From contig CAOKOS010000002.1 of assembly GCA_948470255.1 (NCBI GenBank), positions 1 to 64,000 on the forward strand: DNA of 64,000 bases, given 5' to 3'. Both the position numbers and the translations under genes were made by a program. Positions 42,019 to 48,978 of the stretch are shown in pieces; position 1 is the stretch's first letter; each line of letters begins with the position of its first letter. The DNA is from an uncultured Lachnotalea sp. (GTDB taxonomy: Bacteria > Bacillota > Clostridia > Lachnospirales > Lachnospiraceae). The notes under the pieces are model-generated. The model was not told where the DNA came from. It was given only the letters and a program-made list of their open reading frames with translations, and did not search any database.

Positions 42019-42283
42019 CAGGGGATGCCTGTGGATAATCCTAATTATGATAAAGGGCAGGCTTTATTAACTCAACATTAAACAGGGCATGGTCTTTAAG
42101 GCAGCGTAAATATGCGGTTTTCTCAGTTTAAAGGCTGTGCCATGGAGCCCGGAACAGTTTTTAAATGCAGCCCTGGTGGAATTTTTGGATGCTTCAGAAT
42201 ATGTCCGGCTTTGGTCACGGACATATTTGTGGTATAAAAAAAATCATTAATAAACAGAGCCTTCCATGTTGATAGATGAAGAT
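42019..42283. other. intergenic stretch with one hairpin
   Basis: No gene seen. AATATGTCCG pairs with CGGACATATT at 42198-42227, a probable end-of-operon hairpin between the AbiE pair and the convergent protease gene. Confidence 0.5.
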
Positions 42284-42751
42284 TTACAGAAAATCACTCT
42301 TTTTTGCGCGTATAATCGAACAGATATAATTACGCAAAGCTGTAGGGGAAAATTGCCTGTAATTACATCCGACGGGTCTAATTGATGGCATTAATTCCAT
42401 CGAAAATAAGTCCGCTTCGTATTCCTCTACCATCGAGGAACTTTCCGTATCAAATAAATTTAGATAATCCGCTGAATGTAATAAAATATGACCTAGCTCA
42501 TGGGCAACGATAATATTTTTCGCGGTATCATCATACTTGTATCTGGAATTTATGTAAACATAATATATGTTTTCATTATCAGCAAGCTTGATTCTATCTG
42601 TGAAACCTCCAAGATCCTCACTTAGATTGATGAATTTACAATGTACATCAAGCTTGTCTAGTAATTCTAACGGATTTTTAGGCTCGAAACAAGTTAAAAA
42701 ACTTTGTGCATAATGTTTGATTTTCGCATATCGCCTATCACTAATTTCCAA
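42284..42751 (-). CDS. ImmA/IrrE-family metallopeptidase
   Basis: A 155-residue zinc peptidase with HELGHILLH (about residue 85), the family type that cleaves phage or ICE repressors after DNA damage. It follows the repressor gene by about 25 bases on the same strand, the usual prophage or ICE arrangement. It probably inactivates that repressor. Confidence 0.88.
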   Translation of the reverse strand: MEISDRRYAKIKHYAQSFLTCFEPKNPLELLDKLDVHCKFINLSEDLGGFTDRIKLADNENIYYVYINSRYKYDDTAKNIIVAHELGHILLHSADYLNLFDTESSSMVEEYEADLFSMELMPSIRPVGCNYRQFSPTALRNYICSIIRAKKSDFL

Positions 42752-42776
42752 AAAACCACCCCCCGTACTTAAAAAC

Positions 42777-43325
42777 TTATTCTTTGTCTGACGTTATCCA
42801 TAAGGTATTCGCCATAGTAAGAATATCTGAATCAGTTGGTTCTTTTTGGTTGAATTGAAACGCCGCTAAACAGCTACGCTGTTTCAAATACTCTTTGGCT
42901 TTCTGCACATTGGTAAAATGAGGATGTGAAGAAATTTGAATTTCTTCGGATATCTCTATTTCGTTATGTTTATTGATTAGAGTATTGTTTTTCCTATATA
43001 GAGGAATATATGTCAGTTCTTTGACTCGTTTTGTAGCTTCTTGTTTTCCGTCATCATTAAGCATTTCATAGTATTGGATGATTTGAGTTGTTTTTTGTGA
43101 CGGAAGCTCCATATTATCAGATTTTCCAACAATCCAAGATGGATTTACGTTTAACGCTATTGCAATGGATTCAACAACAGGAATTTTTATAGCGTTGATT
43201 TTTCCGTTTTCATAACGCTGTATGGTGGATTTTGTGACTCCTACTTTTTGGGCAACATCTTCCAAGGTGGCTTTTCTTAAATCCCTAGCATACTTTATCC
43301 GTTTTCCTATTTCTATATTTGTCAT
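42777..43325 (-). CDS. prophage-type XRE repressor
   Basis: A 182-residue protein with an N-terminal Cro/CI helix-turn-helix (ATLEDVAQKVGVTKSTIQRYENGKINAIKIP) and a C-terminal region of about 110 residues that probably dimerises and is cut by the ImmA/IrrE protease. Its promoter overlaps a 13-bp operator (43367-43379), implying autoregulation. It is first gene of the leftward lysogeny module. Confidence 0.88.
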   Translation of the reverse strand: MTNIEIGKRIKYARDLRKATLEDVAQKVGVTKSTIQRYENGKINAIKIPVVESIAIALNVNPSWIVGKSDNMELPSQKTTQIIQYYEMLNDDGKQEATKRVKELTYIPLYRKNNTLINKHNEIEISEEIQISSHPHFTNVQKAKEYLKQRSCLAAFQFNQKEPTDSDILTMANTLWITSDKE

Positions 43326-43350
43326 GTTTAATCACCTCGTATTGGAGTAC

Positions 43351-43439
43351 ATTATATTACATTCCATTGCATAATGCAATAGAAAAGATAAAAAAAGTTG
43401 CGCAGAGCTATTGACATAATTGTTGCGCAGTGCTACTCT
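43351..43439. promoter_or_regulatory. prophage control region with three 13-bp operators
   Basis: TTGC-N5-GCWA occurs at 43367-43379, 43398-43410 and 43423-43435. The leftward repressor promoter is TTGCAT-N17-TATAAT (-35 at 43374-43379, -10 at 43351-43356 on the minus strand). The rightward promoter is TTGACA (43411) with TACTCT 17 bases later. Operators overlap both promoters. A fourth site is at 43642. Confidence 0.7.
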
Positions 43440-43462
43440 TGATATAAGAAAAAGGAGAAGTT

Positions 43463-43640
43463 ATTGTAATTAACACAAATAAAATAAAAAGAAGAATGGC
43501 AGATAACTCAAAAAGATGTCGCAAATTCGTTAGGGATTGCACAAACGACAATTAATCAAAAGATAAACGATGTTCGTCCCATGGATTTGAATGAAGCGGA
43601 AAAACTTTCGGATTTTTCTGTTTATTTTTTTACAAACTAA
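43463..43640 (+). pseudogene. cro-like XRE gene, frameshifted
   Basis: The first frame reads INTNKIKRRMADN. After a frameshift near 43502 the next frame reads ITQKDVANSLGIAQTTINQK and continues NDVRPMDLNEAEKLSD, then VYFFTN and a stop. This is a small phage helix-turn-helix protein with a lost base register, and probably an internal loss before VYFFTN. AAAGGAGAAG precedes the remnant. Confidence 0.75.
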
Positions 43641-43641
43641 G

Positions 43642-43654
43642 TTGCGTAGAGCAA
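43642..43654. promoter_or_regulatory. fourth prophage operator
   Basis: TTGCGTAGAGCAA is a perfect TTGC-N5-GCAA inverted repeat of the same type as the three sites near 43400, just after the cro-like remnant. Confidence 0.6.
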
Positions 43655-43734
43655 AAAAGAAAAGGAGGCGATACAACGAACGAATTAATTTCTTACAAAA
43701 AATATGTGCGACGTCGCACGGAAAGGATGATGAA

Positions 43735-44217
43735 ATGAAATATGTAGAAACGGTACAGGTATTTATATCTGGTATCCTGGCCTATATCAGCGCCAAGCTT
43801 GGCTTCTTATTTCCTATGCTGCTCCTCCTGATGGCTATGATGATTGTGGACTATGTCACCGGGATGATGGCCAGCAAGGCGGAGGCGGCAGACCACCCCG
43901 AAGACCCGGCCTATGGATGGAACAGCAAGAAGGGTGTCAAGGGGATTATTAAAAAGGTGGGCTACCTCTGTGTAATCGCTGTGGCCATGGTGATGGACTA
44001 TGTAATCATCAATGTGGCCGGGGCTATGGGGTATGACATGCCGGTGACGGCGGTATTCGGCCGGATGGTAACAATATGGTATCTATTAAATGAAATGCTG
44101 TCTGTCATTGAAAATGCCAGGCGTATGGGCGCGCCAGTGCCTGAATGGCTGGCAAAGTACATCGCCGTATTAAAACACAAAGTAGACCAGGCAGGGGAAC
44201 GGGAGGAAAAGGGATGA
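43735..44217 (+). CDS. phage holin-family protein
   Basis: A 160-residue membrane protein of the phage holin (toxin secretion/lysis) family, with hydrophobic helices, MMIVDYVTGMMASKAEA and YGWNSKKGVKGIIKKVGY. Holins release phage endolysin. The start at MKYVETVQ follows AAAGGATGATGAA; the long upstream frame belongs to the remnant region. Its stop overlaps the next start (ATGA). Most other phage genes are missing, so it is probably a relic. Confidence 0.85.
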   Translation: MKYVETVQVFISGILAYISAKLGFLFPMLLLLMAMMIVDYVTGMMASKAEAADHPEDPAYGWNSKKGVKGIIKKVGYLCVIAVAMVMDYVIINVAGAMGYDMPVTAVFGRMVTIWYLLNEMLSVIENARRMGAPVPEWLAKYIAVLKHKVDQAGEREEKG

Positions 44218-44501
44218 AAATTTTATTGGTATCCGGCCACAAGCCGGGATATAATGCATGTAAGGCAACGGGGGTAAATGAAAGCGACCTGAATGTGGAA
44301 CTGGTAAAGAAACGGAAAGCCCTGCTAAGTCCATACGCGGATGTGGCTACATACCCCTATGAGAGGGACATGTACCTGGACAACAAAAGCGGCTGCCTTA
44401 GGCTTTTAAAAGCGTGGGGATGGCGATACCTGGTTTCTTTTTATCCCTGCATTATCCAGCAGGGACGGGATTTTGTTAATCTTTTGGTATTCGTTCAATA
44501 A
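44214..44501 (+). pseudogene. truncated N-acetylmuramoyl-L-alanine amidase (endolysin) fragment
   Basis: The first 60 or so residues read like the start of a phage amidase_3 endolysin (MKILLVSGHKPGYNA ... VELVKKRKALLSPYADV ... YERDMYLDNKSG). From about 44394 the sequence turns into unrelated Trp/Phe-rich residues and stops, so the zinc-binding catalytic part is lost. It follows the holin with a 4-base overlap, as in a lysis cassette. Confidence 0.72.
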
Positions 44502-44674
44502 TTCCATTTGCAACCAATAGGGTATATCTTCATATCCCATACCCTCAGTTCCTTTAATAAATCTATATTAGAATAGTTTAAATATGCTGCAAATACATAT
44601 TTATAAAAAAGTTTAAAAATGCTTGAATGAATTTCTTGATAATGATAATATAGAATCAGGTAGGAGGTGTTTTT
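44502..44674. other. AT-rich spacer with promoter for the small RHH-like gene
   Basis: TTGAAT (44623) and TAATAT (44646) are 17 bases apart, directly after the second copy of the GTTTAAA-type motif. No gene is seen. Confidence 0.45.
44573..44622. repeat. AGTTTAAA-type motif, two copies upstream of the small gene
   Basis: ATAGTTTAAATATGC at 44573-44587 and AAGTTTAAAAATGC at 44609-44622. The second abuts the -35 of the small RHH-like gene. A third, exact copy lies at 44860. Confidence 0.6.
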
Positions 44675-44863
44675 ATGGCATTTGCAGATAGAAAAGCGGC
44701 GTTTGCTTATGTGAATGAATATCAGAAAGAGAAATATGACAGAATTACAGTTATGGCTGGGAAAGGAAAGAAAGCAGAGTATCAAGCGGAAGCAAAGGCG
44801 GCTGGAATGTCTTTATCCGCATTTATTGAAATGTGTGTAGATGAAAAGATTTCAAAAGGATAG
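44675..44863 (+). CDS. small ribbon-helix-helix-like protein
   Basis: A 62-residue protein whose C-terminal half (EYQAEAKAAGMSLSAFIEMCVDEKI) resembles a ribbon-helix-helix DNA-binding fold, preceded by a charged N-terminus with KYDRITVM as a possible beta strand. Such proteins are often antitoxins or mobile-element regulators. The ATG follows GTAGGAGGTG. The repeated GTTTAAA-type motifs before it and before the next gene are candidate binding sites. Confidence 0.7.
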   Translation: MAFADRKAAFAYVNEYQKEKYDRITVMAGKGKKAEYQAEAKAAGMSLSAFIEMCVDEKISKG

Positions 44864-44874
44864 TTTAAATATGC
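44860..44874. repeat. AGTTTAAA-type motif, third copy
   Basis: ATAGTTTAAATATGC, identical over 15 bases to 44573-44587, overlapping the end of the RHH-like gene and about 60 bases before the next small gene. Confidence 0.6.
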
Positions 44875-44932
44875 CACAATAGTATTAGCAGATGAGGCAA
44901 ATAAATCTGATGAACAGAAAGGAGATTGGAAA

Positions 44933-45082
44933 ATGGAGGTATTAAAAGCAATGACAGCAAGAGAAGTATTAAACCTTATCGAGTGGTTAAAATCCAAAAA
45001 TTTCACAAGCGATGATATTGTTGATTGTATCGAATCAGTTGAAGGCAAAAAGAAGAAGGACAAAGAGGAAAAAGAAGATTAA
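44933..45082 (+). CDS. small hypothetical protein (49 aa)
   Basis: A short frame begins MEVLKAMTAREVLNLIEWLK and ends in a Lys/Glu-rich tail. AAGGAGA sits 7 bases before the ATG and a terminator follows 6 bases after the stop, so it looks like a real translated gene. The first 35 residues should form two helices. I do not recognise the family. It sits downstream of the RHH-like gene and may be its partner. Confidence 0.55.
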   Translation: MEVLKAMTAREVLNLIEWLKSKNFTSDDIVDCIESVEGKKKKDKEEKED

Positions 45083-45087
45083 GAATG

Positions 45088-45118
45088 AGAGCGGAACTTG
45101 CCACCGCTCTTTTCTTTT
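45088..45118 (+). terminator. terminator after the 49-aa gene
   Basis: AGAGCGG pairs with CCGCTCT and is followed by TTTCTTTT. Confidence 0.8.
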
Positions 45119-45513
45119 AAATATCTCCCATGACAAGGGGCGGCAAGGGCAAAGCAGGCTATAGACAAATAATTTCGTTTGGCTCCAGGAATATTGGGAA
45201 AAATATCTGAGGGGCAGCGTCCATGCTGCACGTACCCAGGAAAACCCGCATATTTCCTGGGTTTTCGACCGCAAAAACTTAAACATATATTAAAATACAA
45301 GGTTTTCTACATTGTGCTGTCTGCGGCCGACGCCCATTTGCCCTCTGGGATCGTCAACCGACAGTAAAGCGCCAAAAATCCGGCAGGGTTTTCCGAAAGG
45401 GGAAACTGCCGGATTTTTTAGCAGATATAGGGCAGCAGTATCGTTCAATCATCCATTGGGATGGTTTTGCGGCAGCCCGGAATTATGTTGTCAGCGTAAC
45501 CCGACGCTGGCAG
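45119..45513. other. 395-base gap without a recognised gene
   Basis: No convincing coding frame is seen. A strong symmetric hairpin lies at 45374-45419. The stretch before it may be the 3' end of a lost gene (a frame ends at 45365) but matches nothing I recognise. Confidence 0.5.
45374..45419. terminator. bidirectional terminator
   Basis: AAAAATCCGGCAG pairs with CTGCCGGATTTTT, with T or A tracts on both sides. Confidence 0.8.
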
Positions 45514-45540
45514 AGAATCCTGTAGTACAGGATTCTTTTT
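45514..45540. terminator. hairpin after cotJC
   Basis: AGAATCCTGTAGTACAGGATTCT followed by T residues on the plus strand. It touches the cotJC stop and resembles the AGAATCCTGC hairpins that bracket the 123-bp array. Confidence 0.65.
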
Positions 45541-46157
45541 TATCGGTTGCAGTTTCCGTTCTGTTTGTCAAAGGCAGGATTGAAAGCATAGAAGTTCTTG
45601 GAATCCAGATGATCCTGCGTCACTCTGAGGGCTTCGCCGAACCGCTGGAAGTGGATGATTTCCCGTTCACGGAGGAACCGGATGGGGTCGCAGACTTCCG
45701 GGTCTTTGACCAGGCGGAGAATGTTGTCGTAAGTGAGCCTTGCTTTCTGCTCTGCTGCCATATCTTCATAGAGATCGGCGATGGGATCTCCAGTGGACTG
45801 GAACTGGCTGGCGCTAAAGGGAAAGCCGCCGGCCGACTGGGGCCAGACGCCTGCGGTGTGATCCACATAATAAGGGGCGAAGCCCTGTTCTTCCAGCTGT
45901 TCCGCCGTAAGGTTCCTGGTCAGCTGATGGACGATGGTGGCGACGATCTCCAGATGGGCCAGCTCCTCTGTGCCGATGTCCGTCAGAACTGCCTGCCCTT
46001 GCTTGTAGGGCATGGAATAACGCTGGGAGAGATAACGCATGGATGCACCCATTTCTCCATCAGGCCCACCATACTGGCTGATGATTATGCTGGCAAGCTT
46101 CGCATTTGGGGTGGAGATGTTTACCGGGTATTGCAGCCTTTTCTCATAGTTCCACAT
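45540..46157 (-). CDS. cotJC: spore coat protein CotJC (manganese catalase-like)
   Basis: A 205-residue spore coat protein homologous to dimanganese catalases. It contains MWNYEKRLQYPVNI at the N-terminus, metal-binding Glu/His residues in TEELAHLEIVATIVHQL, and EREIIHFQRFGEAL. It may remove hydrogen peroxide at the spore surface. It is last gene of cotJABC, overlapping cotJB by 37 bases. Confidence 0.93.
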   Translation of the reverse strand: MWNYEKRLQYPVNISTPNAKLASIIISQYGGPDGEMGASMRYLSQRYSMPYKQGQAVLTDIGTEELAHLEIVATIVHQLTRNLTAEQLEEQGFAPYYVDHTAGVWPQSAGGFPFSASQFQSTGDPIADLYEDMAAEQKARLTYDNILRLVKDPEVCDPIRFLREREIIHFQRFGEALRVTQDHLDSKNFYAFNPAFDKQNGNCNR

Positions 46158-46405
46158 TTATTTGCACCTCCTTCCCAGGGCCAGGGGGAATTTACCCAGA
46201 CCCAATAATCGACGCAGTCTTTTACTCCGTCTTTTGTCAGGGGGCCGAACTGGTTTTCGTATGCACCTACGGCGGCTTCCCTGGCTTCTTTCATGTTCTT
46301 GTAGTAGGCCAGGGCTTCCTGGTCTTCCGGATGGGTATCCAGATATAGAAGAACATCATCAACAGCAAAACTATATTCATAAATTTGAGTCATTAATTCG
46401 TTCAT
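46121..46405 (-). CDS. cotJB: spore coat protein CotJB
   Basis: A 94-residue coat component with the CotJB core (FAVDDVLLYLDTHPEDQEALAYY ... WPWEG). The start at MNELMTQ overlaps the cotJA stop by 4 bases (ATGA). CotJB and CotJC are made in the mother cell and enter the coat together. Confidence 0.9.
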   Translation of the reverse strand: MNELMTQIYEYSFAVDDVLLYLDTHPEDQEALAYYKNMKEAREAAVGAYENQFGPLTKDGVKDCVDYWVWVNSPWPWEGGANKCGTMRKGCNTR

Positions 46406-46947
46406 GGACGGACTGCACACCTCCCGATCATAAATGGTTTGTCAAGAGAGGGAAATACGGTTCCGATGAAAAGCCCTTTGTTTAACGGATAGGTACATTC
46501 CCACTGCTGCCAGGGGACATATCCCATGGCGATATCGCTGTTGGCGGGAGGAGGACATTCACCGGGACGGCAGACATTGAAGCTTGCGCGTGAAACCGGC
46601 TGGCAAGGGCAGCCGGGACGGGGCCTTTGTTCCTGATTGTTTTCGGTGGGAGGAGTCTGGCAACCGCAGGAGGCCCTGTTTCTCATGGCAGGTTTACCAC
46701 AGGGGGCGGGGCCGCCACAGGAAGTTGGTTTACCACAAGGGGTGGGGCCGCTGCAAGGAGAAGGTTTGCCACAAGGGGCAGGATTGTTGCAGGGGGCGGG
46801 GCCGCTGCAAGGAGAAGGCTTGCCACAAGGGGCAGGATTATTGCAAGGGGTAGGGCAGCCATGGGATGCCTGACCGCCACAGGAGCATGAGCCGGCTCCA
46901 GAGGCGCCCCGTCTGCAGTCAACGCGGCGTTGATAGTAACGTTCCAA
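46402..46947 (-). CDS. cotJA: spore coat protein CotJA with Cys/Pro-rich repeat extension
   Basis: A 181-residue protein. The C-terminal 60-70 residues are the CotJA domain (MGYVPWQQWECTYPLNKGL ... GTVFPSLDKPF). The N-terminal 100 residues are an unusual repeat of PCGKPSPC, SGPAPC and NNPAPC units with a Cys every 4-8 residues. Typical CotJA is about 80 residues. The extension could cross-link through disulfides in the coat (inference). Operon order cotJA-cotJB-cotJC is conserved. Confidence 0.87.
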   Translation of the reverse strand: MERYYQRRVDCRRGASGAGSCSCGGQASHGCPTPCNNPAPCGKPSPCSGPAPCNNPAPCGKPSPCSGPTPCGKPTSCGGPAPCGKPAMRNRASCGCQTPPTENNQEQRPRPGCPCQPVSRASFNVCRPGECPPPANSDIAMGYVPWQQWECTYPLNKGLFIGTVFPSLDKPFMIGRCAVRP

Positions 46948-46981
46948 TATTAGAACTCCTTTCAGATTGATTCGTTAATAG

Positions 46982-46989
46982 TAATATAT
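46982..46989 (-). promoter_or_regulatory. possible sigma-E -10 of cotJABC
   Basis: On the minus strand CATATATT, close to the sigma-E -10 consensus CATACANT, about 35 bases before cotJA. Confidence 0.35.
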
Positions 46990-47098
46990 GAAGAAAATAG
47001 AGGAAGGTGTTATGTTAAAGTGATGCTCCCTATCATGAGCTGGTGTTCCCGCATTTTTAGAATATACAAAATGCGGAAACATAAGCTTATTATGGAAC

Positions 47099-47127
47099 TT
47101 GCGCATTTTGGGGGAAGGTGATATGAT
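47099..47127 (+). promoter_or_regulatory. promoter of the tetrapyrrole operon
   Basis: TTGCGC, a 17-base spacer, TATGAT, 36 bases before hemA. The short leader leaves no room for a cobalamin riboswitch. Confidence 0.7.
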
Positions 47128-47162
47128 TTCTATGTATTTGCGCATGTTACGGAGGAAAGACA

Positions 47163-48401
47163 TTGAAGATAAAAATGGCCGGGATTGATTACCAGAAGGC
47201 GCCGGTTCAGGTGAGGGAGCGGTTTTCCATGACAGCTTCCATGGTGGAACGGGCCTTGAGGGAGAGCAGGCAGACAGGAGGCGTGACAGGCTGTGTCATT
47301 ATTTCCACCTGCAACAGGACAGAATACTGGATCAGCGGGGAAGAGGAGGCCTTTGACAGGCTGGACGCAGCAACGCTTCTTTGCCGGGAAAAAGAGCTGG
47401 AAGCTTCTGATTATGCAGAATATTTTACGAAACGGGAAGGCAGGGAAGCGGTTCATTACCTGATGGAACTTTCCTGTGGCTTAAAGTCACAGATTTTTGG
47501 AGATGATCAGATCATTACCCAGGTAAAGAGGGCCGTGGACGCTGCCAGAGAACAGGGGGCGCTGGACTCTGTCTTGGAAATTTTGTTCCGCACAGCCATT
47601 ACAGGGGCTAAAAAGGTAAAGAGCAGGGTGCTTTTGACAAATGTGGATCGTTCTGTGGCCTCAGCCATGGGGGAACTTTTGAACCGGGAGGACATTCCGG
47701 TTTCAGGAAAACGCTGCCTGGTCATTGGGAACGGGGAGATCGGAAGACTGGCGGCAGCGGAGCTTGTGAGGGCGGGAGGAGAGGTTTTCATGACGCTGCG
47801 GCAGTATAAGGCGAAGGAGGCGGTGATTCCCGCAGGCTGCAGGGTCATTGATTACAGTGACAGATACGAGGCGCTTCCTCAGATGGATTTGGTGGTAAGC
47901 GCAACTCTCAGCCCCCATTATACGCTGACGGCGGAGCGGACGGCAAAGTATCTGGAAAATGGAAAAAAGACCTTTATTGATTTGGCGATTCCAAGGGACA
48001 TTGAACCGGAAATAAAGGACATGCCAGGGATCCGTCTTTTTGACATGGACAGTTTTGATTTACTGAAATCAGAGGGGGATTTAAGGCAGACGGCCCTGGC
48101 CGATGAAATCCTCAGAAAATATGAACTGGAATATGAACAATGGTACCAATTCCGCGAGTACGTGCCGATGGTGAAAAAAATATCAAAGCTGGCCGGAGAA
48201 GATACGGCGGCGCGGTTAAAAAAGGAATTAAAACAGTATTCCCTTGAGCAGGAAGAGATGGAAATGGTTTCACAGGCCATTGCCCAGGCTGCGGCCCGGG
48301 TGACGGCGAAACTTTGCTATGGGCTGCGGGAGGAGATGGGGCCGCAGGAGTGGGGGCCCTGCCTGGAGGGGCTTTTGCGCTCGGCAAAGGAACTGAAGTA
48401 G
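47163..48401 (+). CDS. hemA: glutamyl-tRNA reductase
   Basis: NADPH-dependent reduction of Glu-tRNA to glutamate-1-semialdehyde, the first committed step of C5 tetrapyrrole synthesis. The nucleophilic Cys is in IISTCNRTEYW, the nucleotide-binding Rossmann motif in VIGNGEIGRLAA, and the dimerisation helix at the C-terminus. The protein is 412 residues. The TTG start has GGAGG at 7 bases; ATG at 47175 is 19 away. It is first of five genes in a tetrapyrrole operon. Confidence 0.95.
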   Translation: MKIKMAGIDYQKAPVQVRERFSMTASMVERALRESRQTGGVTGCVIISTCNRTEYWISGEEEAFDRLDAATLLCREKELEASDYAEYFTKREGREAVHYLMELSCGLKSQIFGDDQIITQVKRAVDAAREQGALDSVLEILFRTAITGAKKVKSRVLLTNVDRSVASAMGELLNREDIPVSGKRCLVIGNGEIGRLAAAELVRAGGEVFMTLRQYKAKEAVIPAGCRVIDYSDRYEALPQMDLVVSATLSPHYTLTAERTAKYLENGKKTFIDLAIPRDIEPEIKDMPGIRLFDMDSFDLLKSEGDLRQTALADEILRKYELEYEQWYQFREYVPMVKKISKLAGEDTAARLKKELKQYSLEQEEMEMVSQAIAQAAARVTAKLCYGLREEMGPQEWGPCLEGLLRSAKELK

Positions 48402-48474
48402 AAAAATGGCAGGGGAAGCAGGCTGGATGGAAGCGGCAGAAAAATCAAGACCAAAAAAGGCAGGAAGGGAAGCT

Positions 48475-48972
48475 ATGAGATTTCCGGTGTTTGTGGAACT
48501 GGAGGGAAAAAAGGCAGTAGTGGTGGGAGCAGGCCCTATTGCAGAGAGGCGGATTCGGGTATTGGAGGAATTTGGGGCGAAAGTGACGGTCATATCGCCG
48601 GAGATTTCCGAAGGAGTGCGGGACTTGTGGGAAGAAGGACGGATCAACTGCATCATCCGCCCGCTGGAGAGGACTGACATAGGGGGGACATTCCTTGTGG
48701 TGGCTGCCACAGGAGACAGGGCGGTCAACCATCAGGTGGAAGTCTGGTGCAGGGAAGCAGGCGTGTTAGTCAATGTGGCAGATAAAAAGGAAGAGTGTGA
48801 TTTCTATTTCCCGGGGATTGCCAGGGAAGGCTGCTTGACGGCAGGAGTGTGCGCCGGGGGGAAGGACCATAAGCTGGCAAAGTCGGCGACAGAGGATATT
48901 CGGATCCTTTTTGCGGAAAAATACGGGATGTGCGGCGGGGATGTTCCTTCGTCCAGGGAAGAGGGAAGGTGA
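48475..48972 (+). CDS. precorrin-2 dehydrogenase (SirC/Met8-like)
   Basis: NAD-dependent oxidation of precorrin-2 to sirohydrochlorin, with possible ferrochelatase activity. The 165 residues begin MRFPVFVELEGKKAVVVGAGP, a Rossmann fold with GAGPIAERRI. VAATGDRAVNHQVEVWCREAG and VNVADKKEECDFYFPGIA match the family. The start follows AGGAAGGGAAGCT; an in-frame ATG 23 codons upstream gives a charged tail. The short length fits the SirC type without a full CysG methyltransferase part. Confidence 0.92.
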   Translation: MRFPVFVELEGKKAVVVGAGPIAERRIRVLEEFGAKVTVISPEISEGVRDLWEEGRINCIIRPLERTDIGGTFLVVAATGDRAVNHQVEVWCREAGVLVNVADKKEECDFYFPGIAREGCLTAGVCAGGKDHKLAKSATEDIRILFAEKYGMCGGDVPSSREEGR

Positions 48973-48978
48973 CGGCAG

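Noticed and set aside
46584-46922. Several open frames over the cotJA repeat
   Set aside because: They are alternate-frame translations of the repetitive DNA that encodes the Cys/Pro arm.
46948-47162. Cobalamin riboswitch upstream of hemA
   Set aside because: The promoter lies only about 36 bases before the start and no B12-box-like sequence is seen.
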